The position numbers and the translations under genes were made by a program. Positions 1 to 8,759 of a stretch of 64,000 nt of DNA are shown one piece after another. Source of the DNA: Gammaproteobacteria bacterium (GTDB lineage: Bacteria; Pseudomonadota; Gammaproteobacteria; Pseudomonadales; Azotimanducaceae); NCBI GenBank assembly GCA_002690865.1, contig NZGG01000046.1:82034-146033 (forward strand), in the 5' to 3' direction. Positions within the stretch are counted from its first letter, which is position 1; the number at the start of each line of letters is the position of its first letter. The notes beneath the pieces are model-generated. The model was not told where the DNA came from. It searched no databases and worked only from the letters and a program-made list of their open reading frames with translations.

Positions 1-1869
1 ACCGACAGCGAAGCCACTGAAACGCTATACAATGAATCATGGCGAATTCAGCAAGGCAATACGAGAATAACGGCTGCCGAGTCAATCAATGATAACGGAA
101 CGACTATATTCACAAACATTAGCACCTCCGGTGCAGGACTCTTCGTCGGTCAGGAAGTAGAGGAAGTAAACGCCGAAACGATGAATATTGGTTTAAACAC
201 TAAGATTCAACTAACTGACAATCTATTACTGAATATTGATGCATCAATGTCAGACACGGAGGCTCCAATTAGGAATCGGGACGCCATGATGCGTAACACG
301 CGTACGCAGATGACTTATGACAAATATGGATCAGGCAGCCTTCCCTCTATGGCGACCTCTGATCCCGTTACATCAGAAGATCATTTCGTCGTCTTAAAGC
401 AATCAGTGCAATCGCATATAGTGGATGATCGTCTTTCGCAATTTAGGATAGACCTTACCTATGATGCAGATGGCGAATGGGTAGACACAATTCAGGTAGG
501 GGCTCGTTCATATCGGTCAGATCGAAGAGATAGAGCGCGATACCTCAATAGTAAAGCCTTTATGAATAAACCAATATCTGAATTTGGCGGAGGATTGCCT
601 CACCCCGGTGGTGTAAATTGGATGTCAGATGGACTTGGTATTAATGTTCGATCAGGTGGTATGATTCCCAACTTCGGGTTTCTGCAAAATGCTCTATTTA
701 CAAGACCAGATGAAGTACGAGCAGGGAAAGGTTTTAATACTGGTTCAGGCCGTTCAATCGACGAGTACAACTCCGGAAGGTTCAACGAGGATCTAAATCA
801 TAGTGATGATGGGGACGCGCTTTATGCAATGCTCTCCTTCTCGGGAGAGCTTAGTAGCGGAACTCCTTACTCCGGTAATGTTGGCGTTAGATACGTGGAC
901 AACAGTACGGGTTCAAATGGGGAGATAACTGTACCGGTCTCTTTCGATTATTCAGATCCTGCAAGCCCCTCAGCTGTGCTTTCTCCACCAACTTACACGG
1001 ATATATTTCATGAATATACTCGCACCTTGCCGTCACTGAATCTTCGGTTTGACCCGAGAGATGATATTGTGGTCAGGTTTTCAGCCGCCAAGGTGATGAG
1101 TAGGCCACGTTATCTGGATCTAAGCCCTCGTCTAACAGTTCAAGTTAACCCAAGAACAATGCGAGGGGGGAATGGTAAACTAGATCCTGCAATGGCTACG
1201 CAGCTCGATCTTGCAGTAGAATGGTACTTTGCTGATTTTTCAATCGCATCAATTGGTCTCTTCACAAAAGATGTGACCTCTTTTGTACAACAAGAGCAAA
1301 CACCAACACCTTTCCCGGGCGTTATCGACCCGGACACTAACCAACCATTAGTTCTGAACGCTTTCAGACCCCTAAATACTGGAAAGTCGGAGATTATGGG
1401 TGTTGAAATGTCTTTCCAGAGAACATTCGCGGATATATTACCCGCACCGTTTGATGGTTTAGGTGTCATTGCAAACTGGACTTACATTGATTCAAGCTCA
1501 GACTTTGAGAATGACAACACATCTCAAGCTTATGGTATTCCTGGGCTTTCTGAAAATACGATCAATCTTTCAGTTTTCTATGAGAAAGATTCTGTGAATG
1601 GCAGGCTTTCCTACAACTTTAGGGACGACTTCCTCGATGTCATCGCTGATGGCCAGGGTAACCCGCTGTTCGTAAACGATTATGCACAATGGGATGCTTC
1701 CTTAAATTATAGCCTTAATGATAACTTTACCGTTTCCTTAACAGCGATTAATTTAACGGATGAACCAGTTCACTATTACAATCTGCTTGGTTCAGGCACC
1801 ATGGAGCACTTTGTAAATGGCGCATACTCTGGTCGACGTGCTCAGCTAGGCTTGCGATGGAAAATGTAG
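1..1869 (+). CDS. TonB-dependent receptor, C-terminal part (5' end outside window)
   Basis: The frame is open from the first base of the window, so the N-terminal plug domain and the start lie upstream; about 622 residues are present. The visible part reads as an outer-membrane beta-barrel: alternating aromatic and polar strands, an 'RTLPSLNLRF' strand, a 'GVEMSFQRTF' strand, 'GVIANWTYIDS', and a closing run 'SGRRAQLGLRWKM' like the last barrel strand of TonB-dependent receptors. The final residue is Met rather than the usual Phe or Trp. Receptors of this type import large or scarce ligands such as oligosaccharides or siderophores using energy from TonB-ExbBD. The ligand cannot be told from the sequence. 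It stands at the edge of a sulfatase-rich region, so uptake of a sulfated glycan is a reasonable but unproved guess. Confidence 0.88.
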   Translation, partial: TDSEATETLYNESWRIQQGNTRITAAESINDNGTTIFTNISTSGAGLFVGQEVEEVNAETMNIGLNTKIQLTDNLLLNIDASMSDTEAPIRNRDAMMRNTRTQMTYDKYGSGSLPSMATSDPVTSEDHFVVLKQSVQSHIVDDRLSQFRIDLTYDADGEWVDTIQVGARSYRSDRRDRARYLNSKAFMNKPISEFGGGLPHPGGVNWMSDGLGINVRSGGMIPNFGFLQNALFTRPDEVRAGKGFNTGSGRSIDEYNSGRFNEDLNHSDDGDALYAMLSFSGELSSGTPYSGNVGVRYVDNSTGSNGEITVPVSFDYSDPASPSAVLSPPTYTDIFHEYTRTLPSLNLRFDPRDDIVVRFSAAKVMSRPRYLDLSPRLTVQVNPRTMRGGNGKLDPAMATQLDLAVEWYFADFSIASIGLFTKDVTSFVQQEQTPTPFPGVIDPDTNQPLVLNAFRPLNTGKSEIMGVEMSFQRTFADILPAPFDGLGVIANWTYIDSSSDFENDNTSQAYGIPGLSENTINLSVFYEKDSVNGRLSYNFRDDFLDVIADGQGNPLFVNDYAQWDASLNYSLNDNFTVSLTAINLTDEPVHYYNLLGSGTMEHFVNGAYSGRRAQLGLRWKM

Positions 1870-1890
1870 TTACCTTGTCAGTACTATCTT

Positions 1891-1924
1891 AAAAAGGGCG
1901 GTCAGATGACCGCCCTTTTTTTAT
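1891..1924 (+). terminator. Rho-independent terminator after the TonB receptor
   Basis: A perfect 14-bp inverted repeat (AAAAAGGGCGGTCA / TGACCGCCCTTTTT) separated by two bases ends in a run of T. It starts about 20 bases after the receptor stop codon. The A-run on the left arm means it could also work on the opposite strand. Confidence 0.9.
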
Positions 1925-2040
1925 GCGCGGTATACTGCAAAGGTCTACAAGAAAAAAGATATAAGGCTATGCTAAAAAAATCTACGTCCGAGGAAAGATA
2001 TAGCACTTTTTCAAGTTTTACTATGTAGCAAAATGGTACG

Positions 2041-2070
2041 TTGACCGATAAGATATTGGGCCAAAATAAT
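2041..2070 (+). promoter_or_regulatory. Candidate sigma-70 promoter of the sulfhydrylase gene
   Basis: TTGACC is followed after 18 bases by AATAAT (five of six matches to TATAAT), about 20 bases before the start codon. The spacing and boxes fit a housekeeping promoter. No SAM riboswitch or MetJ box was recognised in this leader. Confidence 0.4.
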
Positions 2071-2090
2071 AAATAAAGAGTTACAGTAAT

Positions 2091-3362
2091 ATGCGAGATG
2101 ACACAAAACTCATACACTCCGGATACGAAACTGACCCAACGACCCATTCAGTTGCAACGCCTATTTACCAGACTGTTGCTTATGAATTCGACAACGCCCA
2201 GCATGGAGCCGACTTATTTAATCTTGCAGTGCCTGGAAATATCTACACACGGATCATGAATCCAACAACAGATGTGCTTGAGAAACGAGTAGCAGATCTA
2301 GAAGGCGGCGTAGGTGGATTAGCCGTTAGCGCCGGTAGTGCAGCAATAAATTACGCTATTTTAAATATAGCTGAATCAGGTTCGAATATCGTTACAACTC
2401 CTCAACTTTATGGCGGCACCTATACTCTTTTTGCTCATATGCTGCCAAAACAAGGTATCGATTGTCGCTTTGCTGATGGAGATGACCCCGCGAGTATTGC
2501 CGCTCAAATCGATGAGAATACAAAAGCAGTCTTCTGCGAGTCTATTGGTAATCCCGCGGGAAATATCGTTGATCTAGAAACGATTGCTAAGATTGCCCAT
2601 GAACATGGTGTACCACTGATCGTAGATAACACAGTGGCAACACCGATCTTAATCAAACCTGCAGAATATGGTGCTAATATAGTCGTGCACTCTCTTACCA
2701 AATACATGGGGGGCCACGGGAACTCACTAGGTGGGATCATTGTCGATTGTGGTAATTTCCCATGGGCAGAACACGCTGAAAAGTTCCCGATGCTTACTAC
2801 ACCAGAACCCTCTTATCATGGTGTAGTTTACACAGAAGCACTGGGTGAAGCTGCCTATATAGGTAGAGCTAGGACTGTACCATTGCGAAATACTGGATCC
2901 GCTATCTCACCTTTTAATGCATTCCTCATTTTACAGGGTATAGAAACCCTCTCCCTACGTATGGAGAGACACTGTAATAATGCTATGGCAGTAGCGAATT
3001 ACTTACAGAACCACAGTAAAGTAACATCCGTCAGTTTCGCTGGTTTGTCCGGAGACAAATATCATGATTTGGCTCAAAAATACTGTAATGGAGTACCTGC
3101 CTCCCTACTAACTTTCGAGGTTAATGGTGGGTATGAAGCCGCAGTGCGTTTTTATGATGCGTTAGGGTTGTTTAAGCGACTAGTAAATATCGGGGATGCA
3201 AAGTCACTGGCTTGTCACCCCGCCTCGACAACGCATAGACAGTTAACCGACGAAGAGCAATCTAAAGCGGGCGTAACAGAGGGCATGATTCGACTTTGCG
3301 TCGGTATCGAACACGAAGAAGACATTCTCGAAGATCTAGAGCAAGCACTCGGTCAAGCATAG
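2091..3362 (+). CDS. metY: O-acetylhomoserine aminocarboxypropyltransferase (sulfhydrylase)
   Basis: This PLP enzyme of the Cys/Met metabolism family makes homocysteine from O-acetyl-L-homoserine and sulfide in the cytoplasm (direct sulfhydrylation route to methionine). At 423 residues it has the length of MetY rather than the shorter MetB/MetC. Visible motifs are the opening 'HSGYETDPTTHSVATPIYQT', the phosphate-contact 'YTRIMNPTTDVLE', 'SAGSAAINYA' and the PLP lysine K204 in 'SLTKYMGGHG'. The Gly-rich 'GGHGNSLGG' after the lysine is typical of the MetY subgroup. It stands alone between a terminator and a hairpin, so it is probably monocistronic. A related O-succinylhomoserine sulfhydrylase (MetZ) is less likely given the length. 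Confidence 0.9.
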   Translation: MRDDTKLIHSGYETDPTTHSVATPIYQTVAYEFDNAQHGADLFNLAVPGNIYTRIMNPTTDVLEKRVADLEGGVGGLAVSAGSAAINYAILNIAESGSNIVTTPQLYGGTYTLFAHMLPKQGIDCRFADGDDPASIAAQIDENTKAVFCESIGNPAGNIVDLETIAKIAHEHGVPLIVDNTVATPILIKPAEYGANIVVHSLTKYMGGHGNSLGGIIVDCGNFPWAEHAEKFPMLTTPEPSYHGVVYTEALGEAAYIGRARTVPLRNTGSAISPFNAFLILQGIETLSLRMERHCNNAMAVANYLQNHSKVTSVSFAGLSGDKYHDLAQKYCNGVPASLLTFEVNGGYEAAVRFYDALGLFKRLVNIGDAKSLACHPASTTHRQLTDEEQSKAGVTEGMIRLCVGIEHEEDILEDLEQALGQA

Positions 3363-3394
3363 GCGTTCGTACTTACTAGTGCTTGGCAGCTCAC

Positions 3395-3427
3395 ATGCTA
3401 GTTAGCCGATTAATGGCTAACTAGCAT
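3395..3427. terminator. Long inverted repeat between convergent genes
   Basis: Perfect 13-bp arms (ATGCTAGTTAGCC / GGCTAACTAGCAT) enclose a 7-base loop. The hairpin lies 33 bases past the metY stop and covers the stop codon of the small minus-strand ORF. Neither side has a T-run, so it is not a classic terminator; it may act as a bidirectional terminator or as 3'-end protection for mRNA. Confidence 0.5.
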
Positions 3428-3563
3428 CCACATACGTTTTCCCTAGCTCATGTACCAAAAGGATGATCATCCGAGTCTTAACATTGAATTCAGCAGCCAA
3501 ACCAACACATTCCTTGAAAGTCCAAACATCCTTTGACGCAATACGCTCCTCCAGATCATCCAT
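3417..3563 (-). CDS. Small hypothetical protein, 48 residues
   Basis: An uninterrupted 48-codon frame begins with MDDLEERIAS and ends with GKTYVDAS. An in-frame stop two codons before the ATG fixes the N-terminus. The composition looks protein-like: an acidic N-terminal helix, a 'WTFKECVGLAAEF' segment and a hydrophobic 'RMIILLVHELGK' helix, so a small helical protein is plausible. No Shine-Dalgarno is visible, which weakens the call. I do not recognise the family. It could instead be the surviving fragment of a larger gene. The plus-strand stretch from here to the sulfotransferase (about 290 bases) holds nothing else that I can support. Confidence 0.35.
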   Translation of the reverse strand: MDDLEERIASKDVWTFKECVGLAAEFNVKTRMIILLVHELGKTYVDAS

Positions 3564-3852
3564 ATGTTATTTTAAATATTAATATGTGTGAGGCTGCAAG
3601 TATTACATAGATTCAAGTTAACCTCAGGTGAGCATAATTTATCAATTAAATAGTTTAATGAGACTAGCTTGTGCCAAAGACTATCAAAATATAAAAACAC
3701 GGTTTTCAGCATGGTGCGTGGGATTGACCTTATCAACCCGGGACAATAACAGCATTTCGTAATATTCGGTTAGAATGGCAGTCATTGAGGTGAGGTTACT
3801 AAATGAGAATTCGTCTACTGACACGATGAATACAAACTAAGGTTTCCGATTG

Positions 3853-4815
3853 ATGAGCTGCTTCACACTCCATATAGGTTTTTCAAAGACTGGCACGACG
3901 ACACTGCAGCGCAGTGTTTTTCAACACCACCCCCAAATCTACTATCTTGGAAAAATATATAAAAGTCAGCATGCCAGGCAATGCCTCTCAGCCGATATAT
4001 ATGATTTCTTGACACCACTTCTTTGGACAACAAATGAACCATACAATCGCGAATTATCAAACAAGTTTTTAAAAGACAAATTACTACCAAGAGTTGAACC
4101 CGACCAAATGATTTTGGGTTCTTGGGAGGGCTTAGGTCAACAAGGAGGTGAATCCTTCCTAAAATCAATGATTCGCCTTAAAGATGTATTTGGTCAATGT
4201 AAACTGCTAATAACCATAAGGAATCCAATCACTCGACTTCCCTCACTATACTTGCAGCATCTAAGAGGAAACCAAAAACAGCTAGCGGATAAATTCGTCA
4301 CATTCGAGAAGTGGTTATCCAATCAAGAAGCAAAACTTGGTGGGCTAAAACAAATATTCGACTATAGAACATATATTGAATTAGCTATAAACACTTTGGG
4401 CTCAAAAAATGTGGGAGTTTTCCTTTATGAACAGTTTGATTCTGAACCTGAAAAATACCTTTGTGGTATTTCTCACTTTTTGGATATCGACTCCTCAGTC
4501 GTTATTAAGCTTGCTGAAGGCCAAAGACATCACACCCGTCTATTCACCTCCCAGGTAAATAAGATGGAGGCTATTAACACGTCACTGATCGGCAGGCTGT
4601 TATGGCGAATTTCTAGTAGTACGAAAAAAAAGCGATCAATAGGATTCTCTGATAATGAAGGAATAATCGAGACAAAAGTAGATCATGACCTACCGGCCTC
4701 AATAGATCTATCTTCAGAAATGCTACAGTTAATATCTAAGGCGGCACAGGACGATAATCGCTGGTTAGTTGAAAATCTTAGTCTAGATCTCGCTGAATAT
4801 GACTATCCTCTCTGA
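3853..4815 (+). CDS. Sulfotransferase family protein
   Basis: The product (320 residues) should transfer a sulfuryl group from PAPS to a hydroxyl or amine acceptor. The 5'-phosphosulfate loop is at the very N-terminus ('GFSKTGTTTLQ', Lys then Gly-Thr-Thr-Thr), and the 3'-phosphate motif follows near residues 120-137 ('ITIRNPITRLPSLYLQHL', Arg and Ser). This is the arrangement of bacterial carbohydrate-type sulfotransferases of the P-loop family. A TTG three bases upstream is an alternative start; the ATG is preferred, with AAGG about 10 bases before it. It converges on a sulfatase operon with a 19-base gap, so a sulfate-adding and four sulfate-removing enzymes are neighbours. The acceptor is unknown; cell-surface glycan or lipid is possible. 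Confidence 0.75.
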   Translation: MSCFTLHIGFSKTGTTTLQRSVFQHHPQIYYLGKIYKSQHARQCLSADIYDFLTPLLWTTNEPYNRELSNKFLKDKLLPRVEPDQMILGSWEGLGQQGGESFLKSMIRLKDVFGQCKLLITIRNPITRLPSLYLQHLRGNQKQLADKFVTFEKWLSNQEAKLGGLKQIFDYRTYIELAINTLGSKNVGVFLYEQFDSEPEKYLCGISHFLDIDSSVVIKLAEGQRHHTRLFTSQVNKMEAINTSLIGRLLWRISSSTKKKRSIGFSDNEGIIETKVDHDLPASIDLSSEMLQLISKAAQDDNRWLVENLSLDLAEYDYPL

Positions 4816-4834
4816 GGGAAATGTAATCAATAAA

Positions 4835-7069
4835 TTAGAGTTCGAGCTCAAGTAAAACGGAATATATTAATCCCGTGAAATCAAAGGGAGCATTATAGCG
4901 ATTTGTAACTGGCGCATCCAAGTCACGACCTACATCTGCACCGCGCATACTAGCCATATGGGTAGTATCTGCTATCCCTACAGAGGCAATCTCCTTATCT
5001 TGTAGTTTCAACAAGAAAATACCGCAGTCATTTTCTTGTTTTCGAAATAACACCTCCAAATTAATCCTGCCTAATGGAAGCAATTCTTTTGAAAGCCAAA
5101 CCTTAGGCGTATCCATAACAGTGAATACAAATCCTAAAACGCCGCGTTCAACAAAAAGGGAAAGACCATTTAGAAACGAACCTTGGGCATAGATTACTCC
5201 CTCTGTTTTTTCAGCCTTAATCTCAATATCTGCAGTTAATGACCAGTTATTATTTGCAAGAGGAGGCGACATCACCCTAGGCACATGAGCCATCGGTGGA
5301 ACAAAACGAAAAGAGGTTCTCGGCTTATCTATTTTTCGACCCCTATGACCTACTCGATCATCTAGCGGCAACACACCGTTACGCCCTGCTTCTAGCCACC
5401 ATAGATCGATCATTTTTCTAAGCCTACTCGGCTCTTCTGCCGCAAGGTTTCGCGATTCCGAAAAGTCTTCATCCAAATGATAAAGCTCCCACTCCTCTTC
5501 ATTGTAATCATCCCCTGACTGGTGCCGGGTAACTGCCTTCCACCCATCTATCCAGAGGCCACGCTTACCCATCATTTCAAAATATTGAATAGGCTTTTTG
5601 CTAGAACAATTACCATCCTGTAGGGAGTAAACAAGACTGGTACCAGTTATTGGCATCTGTTCGTAACCGCCATAATTTGATTTCGGCTTAACACCGACTA
5701 TTTCGAGTAAAGTTGGCGCAATATCATTGACATAATGGAATTGATTACGGATCGCACCCATATCTTCTATGCAACGTGGGTAGTGGATAATCATCGGGAC
5801 TCTGACTCCACCTCCATGGGTATCCTGTTTATACCATCGTAGTGGTGTATTCCCCACCTGCGCCCATCCCCAAGGGATATCACTATTAGTTTTATGGCTA
5901 CCAATATCGTCTAGCTTTTCTTGAATGGCATCGAAATCTTCCTCTGGAAGTGACCGACCCCTCCTTTCTGCGATAGTGACCCCATCATTCGTTGCACCTC
6001 GACCAGGAGACGTTCCTACACTCATCACACCATAAGGACCTCCAGATTGACTGGTGCCGTTATCTGCTGTCAATACGACGACAGTATCATCAAGTTTCTC
6101 TATAACGCGTAAATGATCAATAAGTCGGCCAATCTGAGTGTCAGTATGCTCAAGAAATCCAGCCCACGTTTCCTGTAAACGGCAGACAAATTTTTGTTGA
6201 TTTTTAGTAAGCGAAGACCATGGCTTTACTCCTGGGTTTCTTGGGGGAAGAGCAGTATTGTTCGGGATAATACCCATTTCTATTTGGCGGTTAAAATATC
6301 GCTCCCTTATTACATCCCAGCCTTCGTCATAACATCCTTTATACTTATCAATAAATTCGGGGGGCACCTGGTGGGGAGCATGCATTGCTCCTGGCGCAAA
6401 GTACATAAAGAATGGTGTTGTTGGACTACCGTAGCTTAAGTCATTAACAAATTCGATCGCATGATCAACCAGATCATCGGTAACGTGGTAACCATCTTCA
6501 GGTCTTCTAGAAGGATTTACAGGATGATTATCGTAGGTTAGCTCTGGGTAGAATTGAGGTGTTCCTCCAGGCAAAAAACCATAGAAACGATCAAATCCCC
6601 GCTGCAAAGGCCATTCATTATGTGGCCCACCAGCCGAAAAATTGGCTGAGGGATTTAAGTGCCACTTGCCCAAAGCAAATGTAGCGAAACCTTCTTCACT
6701 CAACATTTCTGCCAAGTTTGCGGAATGCCTGCTTATGCATCCTCTCTGATTAGGATACCCACTATCGCCAAAACCAGAGATAGTGGAAATACCAACCGCA
6801 TGGTGATTACGGCCCGTTAGTATGGAAGCTCTAGTCGGCGAACAAAGCGGGGTCACATGAAAATTATTATAGCGAAGACCATTTGTAGCAAGTGCATCCA
6901 TATTTGGTGTATTTATATTTGAGCCATAACAGCCCAAGTTGCCAAAACCTGTATCATCTAAAAGAATCACGAGAACATTAGGTTTACCTTGCGCACGATT
7001 ACCTTCCTGCCACTCGGGGGTTGAGGTTTCATAGGTAGTGCGTATTTCACCGCCAAATTCTAAAGCCAT
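4835..7069 (-). CDS. Arylsulfatase-type S1 sulfatase, long form (744 residues)
   Basis: This is a formylglycine-dependent sulfatase hydrolysing a sulfate ester. The N-terminal metal site 'VLVILLDDTGFGNLGCYG' carries the Asp pair, C76 sits in the maturation motif 'CSPTRASILTGR', and 'FALGKWHLNP' provides the conserved Lys/His. A second metal segment is 'VVVLTADNGTSQSGG'. The length and the C-terminal beta-sandwich region (from about residue 600) match the long Pseudomonas AtsA-like subgroup. No signal peptide is visible (it begins MALEFGGEIR), which suggests a cytoplasmic enzyme. It is the last gene of a five-gene minus-strand operon, three bases after the preceding sulfatase. A formylglycine-generating enzyme is needed for activity and none is in this window. 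Confidence 0.88.
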   Translation of the reverse strand: MALEFGGEIRTTYETSTPEWQEGNRAQGKPNVLVILLDDTGFGNLGCYGSNINTPNMDALATNGLRYNNFHVTPLCSPTRASILTGRNHHAVGISTISGFGDSGYPNQRGCISRHSANLAEMLSEEGFATFALGKWHLNPSANFSAGGPHNEWPLQRGFDRFYGFLPGGTPQFYPELTYDNHPVNPSRRPEDGYHVTDDLVDHAIEFVNDLSYGSPTTPFFMYFAPGAMHAPHQVPPEFIDKYKGCYDEGWDVIRERYFNRQIEMGIIPNNTALPPRNPGVKPWSSLTKNQQKFVCRLQETWAGFLEHTDTQIGRLIDHLRVIEKLDDTVVVLTADNGTSQSGGPYGVMSVGTSPGRGATNDGVTIAERRGRSLPEEDFDAIQEKLDDIGSHKTNSDIPWGWAQVGNTPLRWYKQDTHGGGVRVPMIIHYPRCIEDMGAIRNQFHYVNDIAPTLLEIVGVKPKSNYGGYEQMPITGTSLVYSLQDGNCSSKKPIQYFEMMGKRGLWIDGWKAVTRHQSGDDYNEEEWELYHLDEDFSESRNLAAEEPSRLRKMIDLWWLEAGRNGVLPLDDRVGHRGRKIDKPRTSFRFVPPMAHVPRVMSPPLANNNWSLTADIEIKAEKTEGVIYAQGSFLNGLSLFVERGVLGFVFTVMDTPKVWLSKELLPLGRINLEVLFRKQENDCGIFLLKLQDKEIASVGIADTTHMASMRGADVGRDLDAPVTNRYNAPFDFTGLIYSVLLELEL

Positions 7070-7072
7070 GTT

Positions 7073-8722
7073 CTACGATTCCTTTACAGTAATTTCAAAA
7101 ACCTTCTCTTCACTATTTTCATAGCCTATTCTTGAAACCCTTGTTCTAAGCCGATGTTTCCCGACGGGAAGGACAAGGGGTGTGGTATAGATTCTCCAGA
7201 AAGATTCTTCGCCCTCGTCAATGGTGTAAGAAACACTAGAACCCGGAACCCCAGAAAACAATTGCAATCGATGCTTATCCGGAAGTTTAAATTCATCCGG
7301 TGCTCGTTCTTGGCCAAAGGATTCTAATGTGAAAATCAGACAACTGGCCTCCTTACAAACTGGTTTTTCTAAATTTGGATAATGCATTTGCTTTAAGACT
7401 CTTTCCTCTATCAGTCCTAAATCTCCTGTCTCTTCTTGCCAGGATTCAAGCTCCTTACGCATTCTAAGCAACACTTCATCATAGACCTCATCTTCTGCAA
7501 GGTTATTCACTTCCCACGGATCGTCGTCGGTGTCATATAATTCCTCGACAGGCCGTTTATCAGCAAACATCTTAGACTGAGTTTCATCAAGAGTATCTTC
7601 GAGCCAACAACGATACCATTCCTGCATAATAGGATGATTGTTCCGAAAACGATTCCATACTAGGTAGGGCTTTTCCGGGAAAGCATTTTTAATATACTTA
7701 TACCGTTTATCTCGGACTGCCCTAACCATCTCGTGATCCATGTCACTTCGATCTACTGATGCATGAATGTATTGCCTTTCCTGATCTCTCTGCTCTCCAA
7801 GAAATGCCTTACCCTGTATATGAGGTGGCACAGTGATTTCGCAGGCACTGAGCATCGTGGCGCCAAGATCAAGCGTACTAACCAAGCTATCATTGATTGT
7901 GTTGGATTCTATTTTACCGGGCCACCGGACAATCATTGGCGAATGCACACCTGAATCATAGAGATGTCTTTTACCTCTTGGCATTGGTCCATGATCACTC
8001 CAATGAACAACTATCGTGTTTTCAGCCAAGCCATCTTCCTCAAGCTGCTCAAGTAGTTGACCCATCACCTTGTCACACTGTGCGATATTATCGTAGTTTT
8101 TAGCGAGGCTTTCTCTGACCCTCGGCGTATCAGGGAAATAGGGTGGTACCACTACCGCATCTGGATCGGTGATTGCTTCAAATACCGGCTCAGGTTCCAC
8201 CATAACCGGCCTTTCTCGTATTCCTTCCCACATACCTGACTCGTGAGTATATTCAGGGTTGAAGACAGAGAAAAAAGGTAGCGACTTATCAGGACGATTT
8301 CGCCAGTGGGCACCGAACGAACAATCATCCCAAGCAGCAAATGGTGAGGAGAATTGATAGTCCGTCTTGACATTGTTTGAGCAATAGTAACCTTCTCTAC
8401 GAAAGTACTCACCTAGACACTTTACAAAATGAGGGACCGGTGCATCATAATGATTACGTCTTGGCAGAGCTGCATCACCCGCTGCTCTACTCTGACTAAT
8501 CCGCATATTATGCGCTCCAATACTTGTAGGGTACATACCAGTGATCACCGCTGCCCTCGCTGGCGCGCATATTGGTGCCGTTGAAAATGCATTAGGATAA
8601 ATACAACCCTCAGATGCTAATTTATCAACATTAGGCGTAGTTGCGACTTTATCGCCATAGCAGCCGTATAACGGAATACAATCTTCGAAGCTGACCCATA
8701 ATATATTTGGTCTATTCTGCAT
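7073..8722 (-). CDS. S1 sulfatase (549 residues), N-sulfoglucosamine-sulfohydrolase-like
   Basis: The N-terminus 'RPNILWVSFEDCIPLYGCYG' and C52 in 'CAPARAAVITGMYP' mark a formylglycine sulfatase of the Cys type. The following 'TSIGAHNMR' and the later 'VVHWSDHGPMPRGKRHLYD' resemble sulfatases related to heparan N-sulfatase, but the substrate cannot be assigned from motifs alone. The first metal pair is 'FED' instead of the usual 'DD', as in that subgroup. No export signal is seen. A strong ribosome site (AGGAG) lies 11 bases before the ATG. About 90 C-terminal residues form an extra beta-rich tail. It sits between the enolase-superfamily gene and the long sulfatase, in the same direction. Confidence 0.85.
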   Translation of the reverse strand: MQNRPNILWVSFEDCIPLYGCYGDKVATTPNVDKLASEGCIYPNAFSTAPICAPARAAVITGMYPTSIGAHNMRISQSRAAGDAALPRRNHYDAPVPHFVKCLGEYFRREGYYCSNNVKTDYQFSSPFAAWDDCSFGAHWRNRPDKSLPFFSVFNPEYTHESGMWEGIRERPVMVEPEPVFEAITDPDAVVVPPYFPDTPRVRESLAKNYDNIAQCDKVMGQLLEQLEEDGLAENTIVVHWSDHGPMPRGKRHLYDSGVHSPMIVRWPGKIESNTINDSLVSTLDLGATMLSACEITVPPHIQGKAFLGEQRDQERQYIHASVDRSDMDHEMVRAVRDKRYKYIKNAFPEKPYLVWNRFRNNHPIMQEWYRCWLEDTLDETQSKMFADKRPVEELYDTDDDPWEVNNLAEDEVYDEVLLRMRKELESWQEETGDLGLIEERVLKQMHYPNLEKPVCKEASCLIFTLESFGQERAPDEFKLPDKHRLQLFSGVPGSSVSYTIDEGEESFWRIYTTPLVLPVGKHRLRTRVSRIGYENSEEKVFEITVKES

Positions 8723-8759
8723 TAATAAATCTCCTAAGTTCTTTTTCTAGCACCAAGGT

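Noticed and set aside
1902-2147. Minus-strand ORF between the TonB receptor and metY
   Set aside because: It runs through the terminator and the metY promoter and start, and has no coding character.
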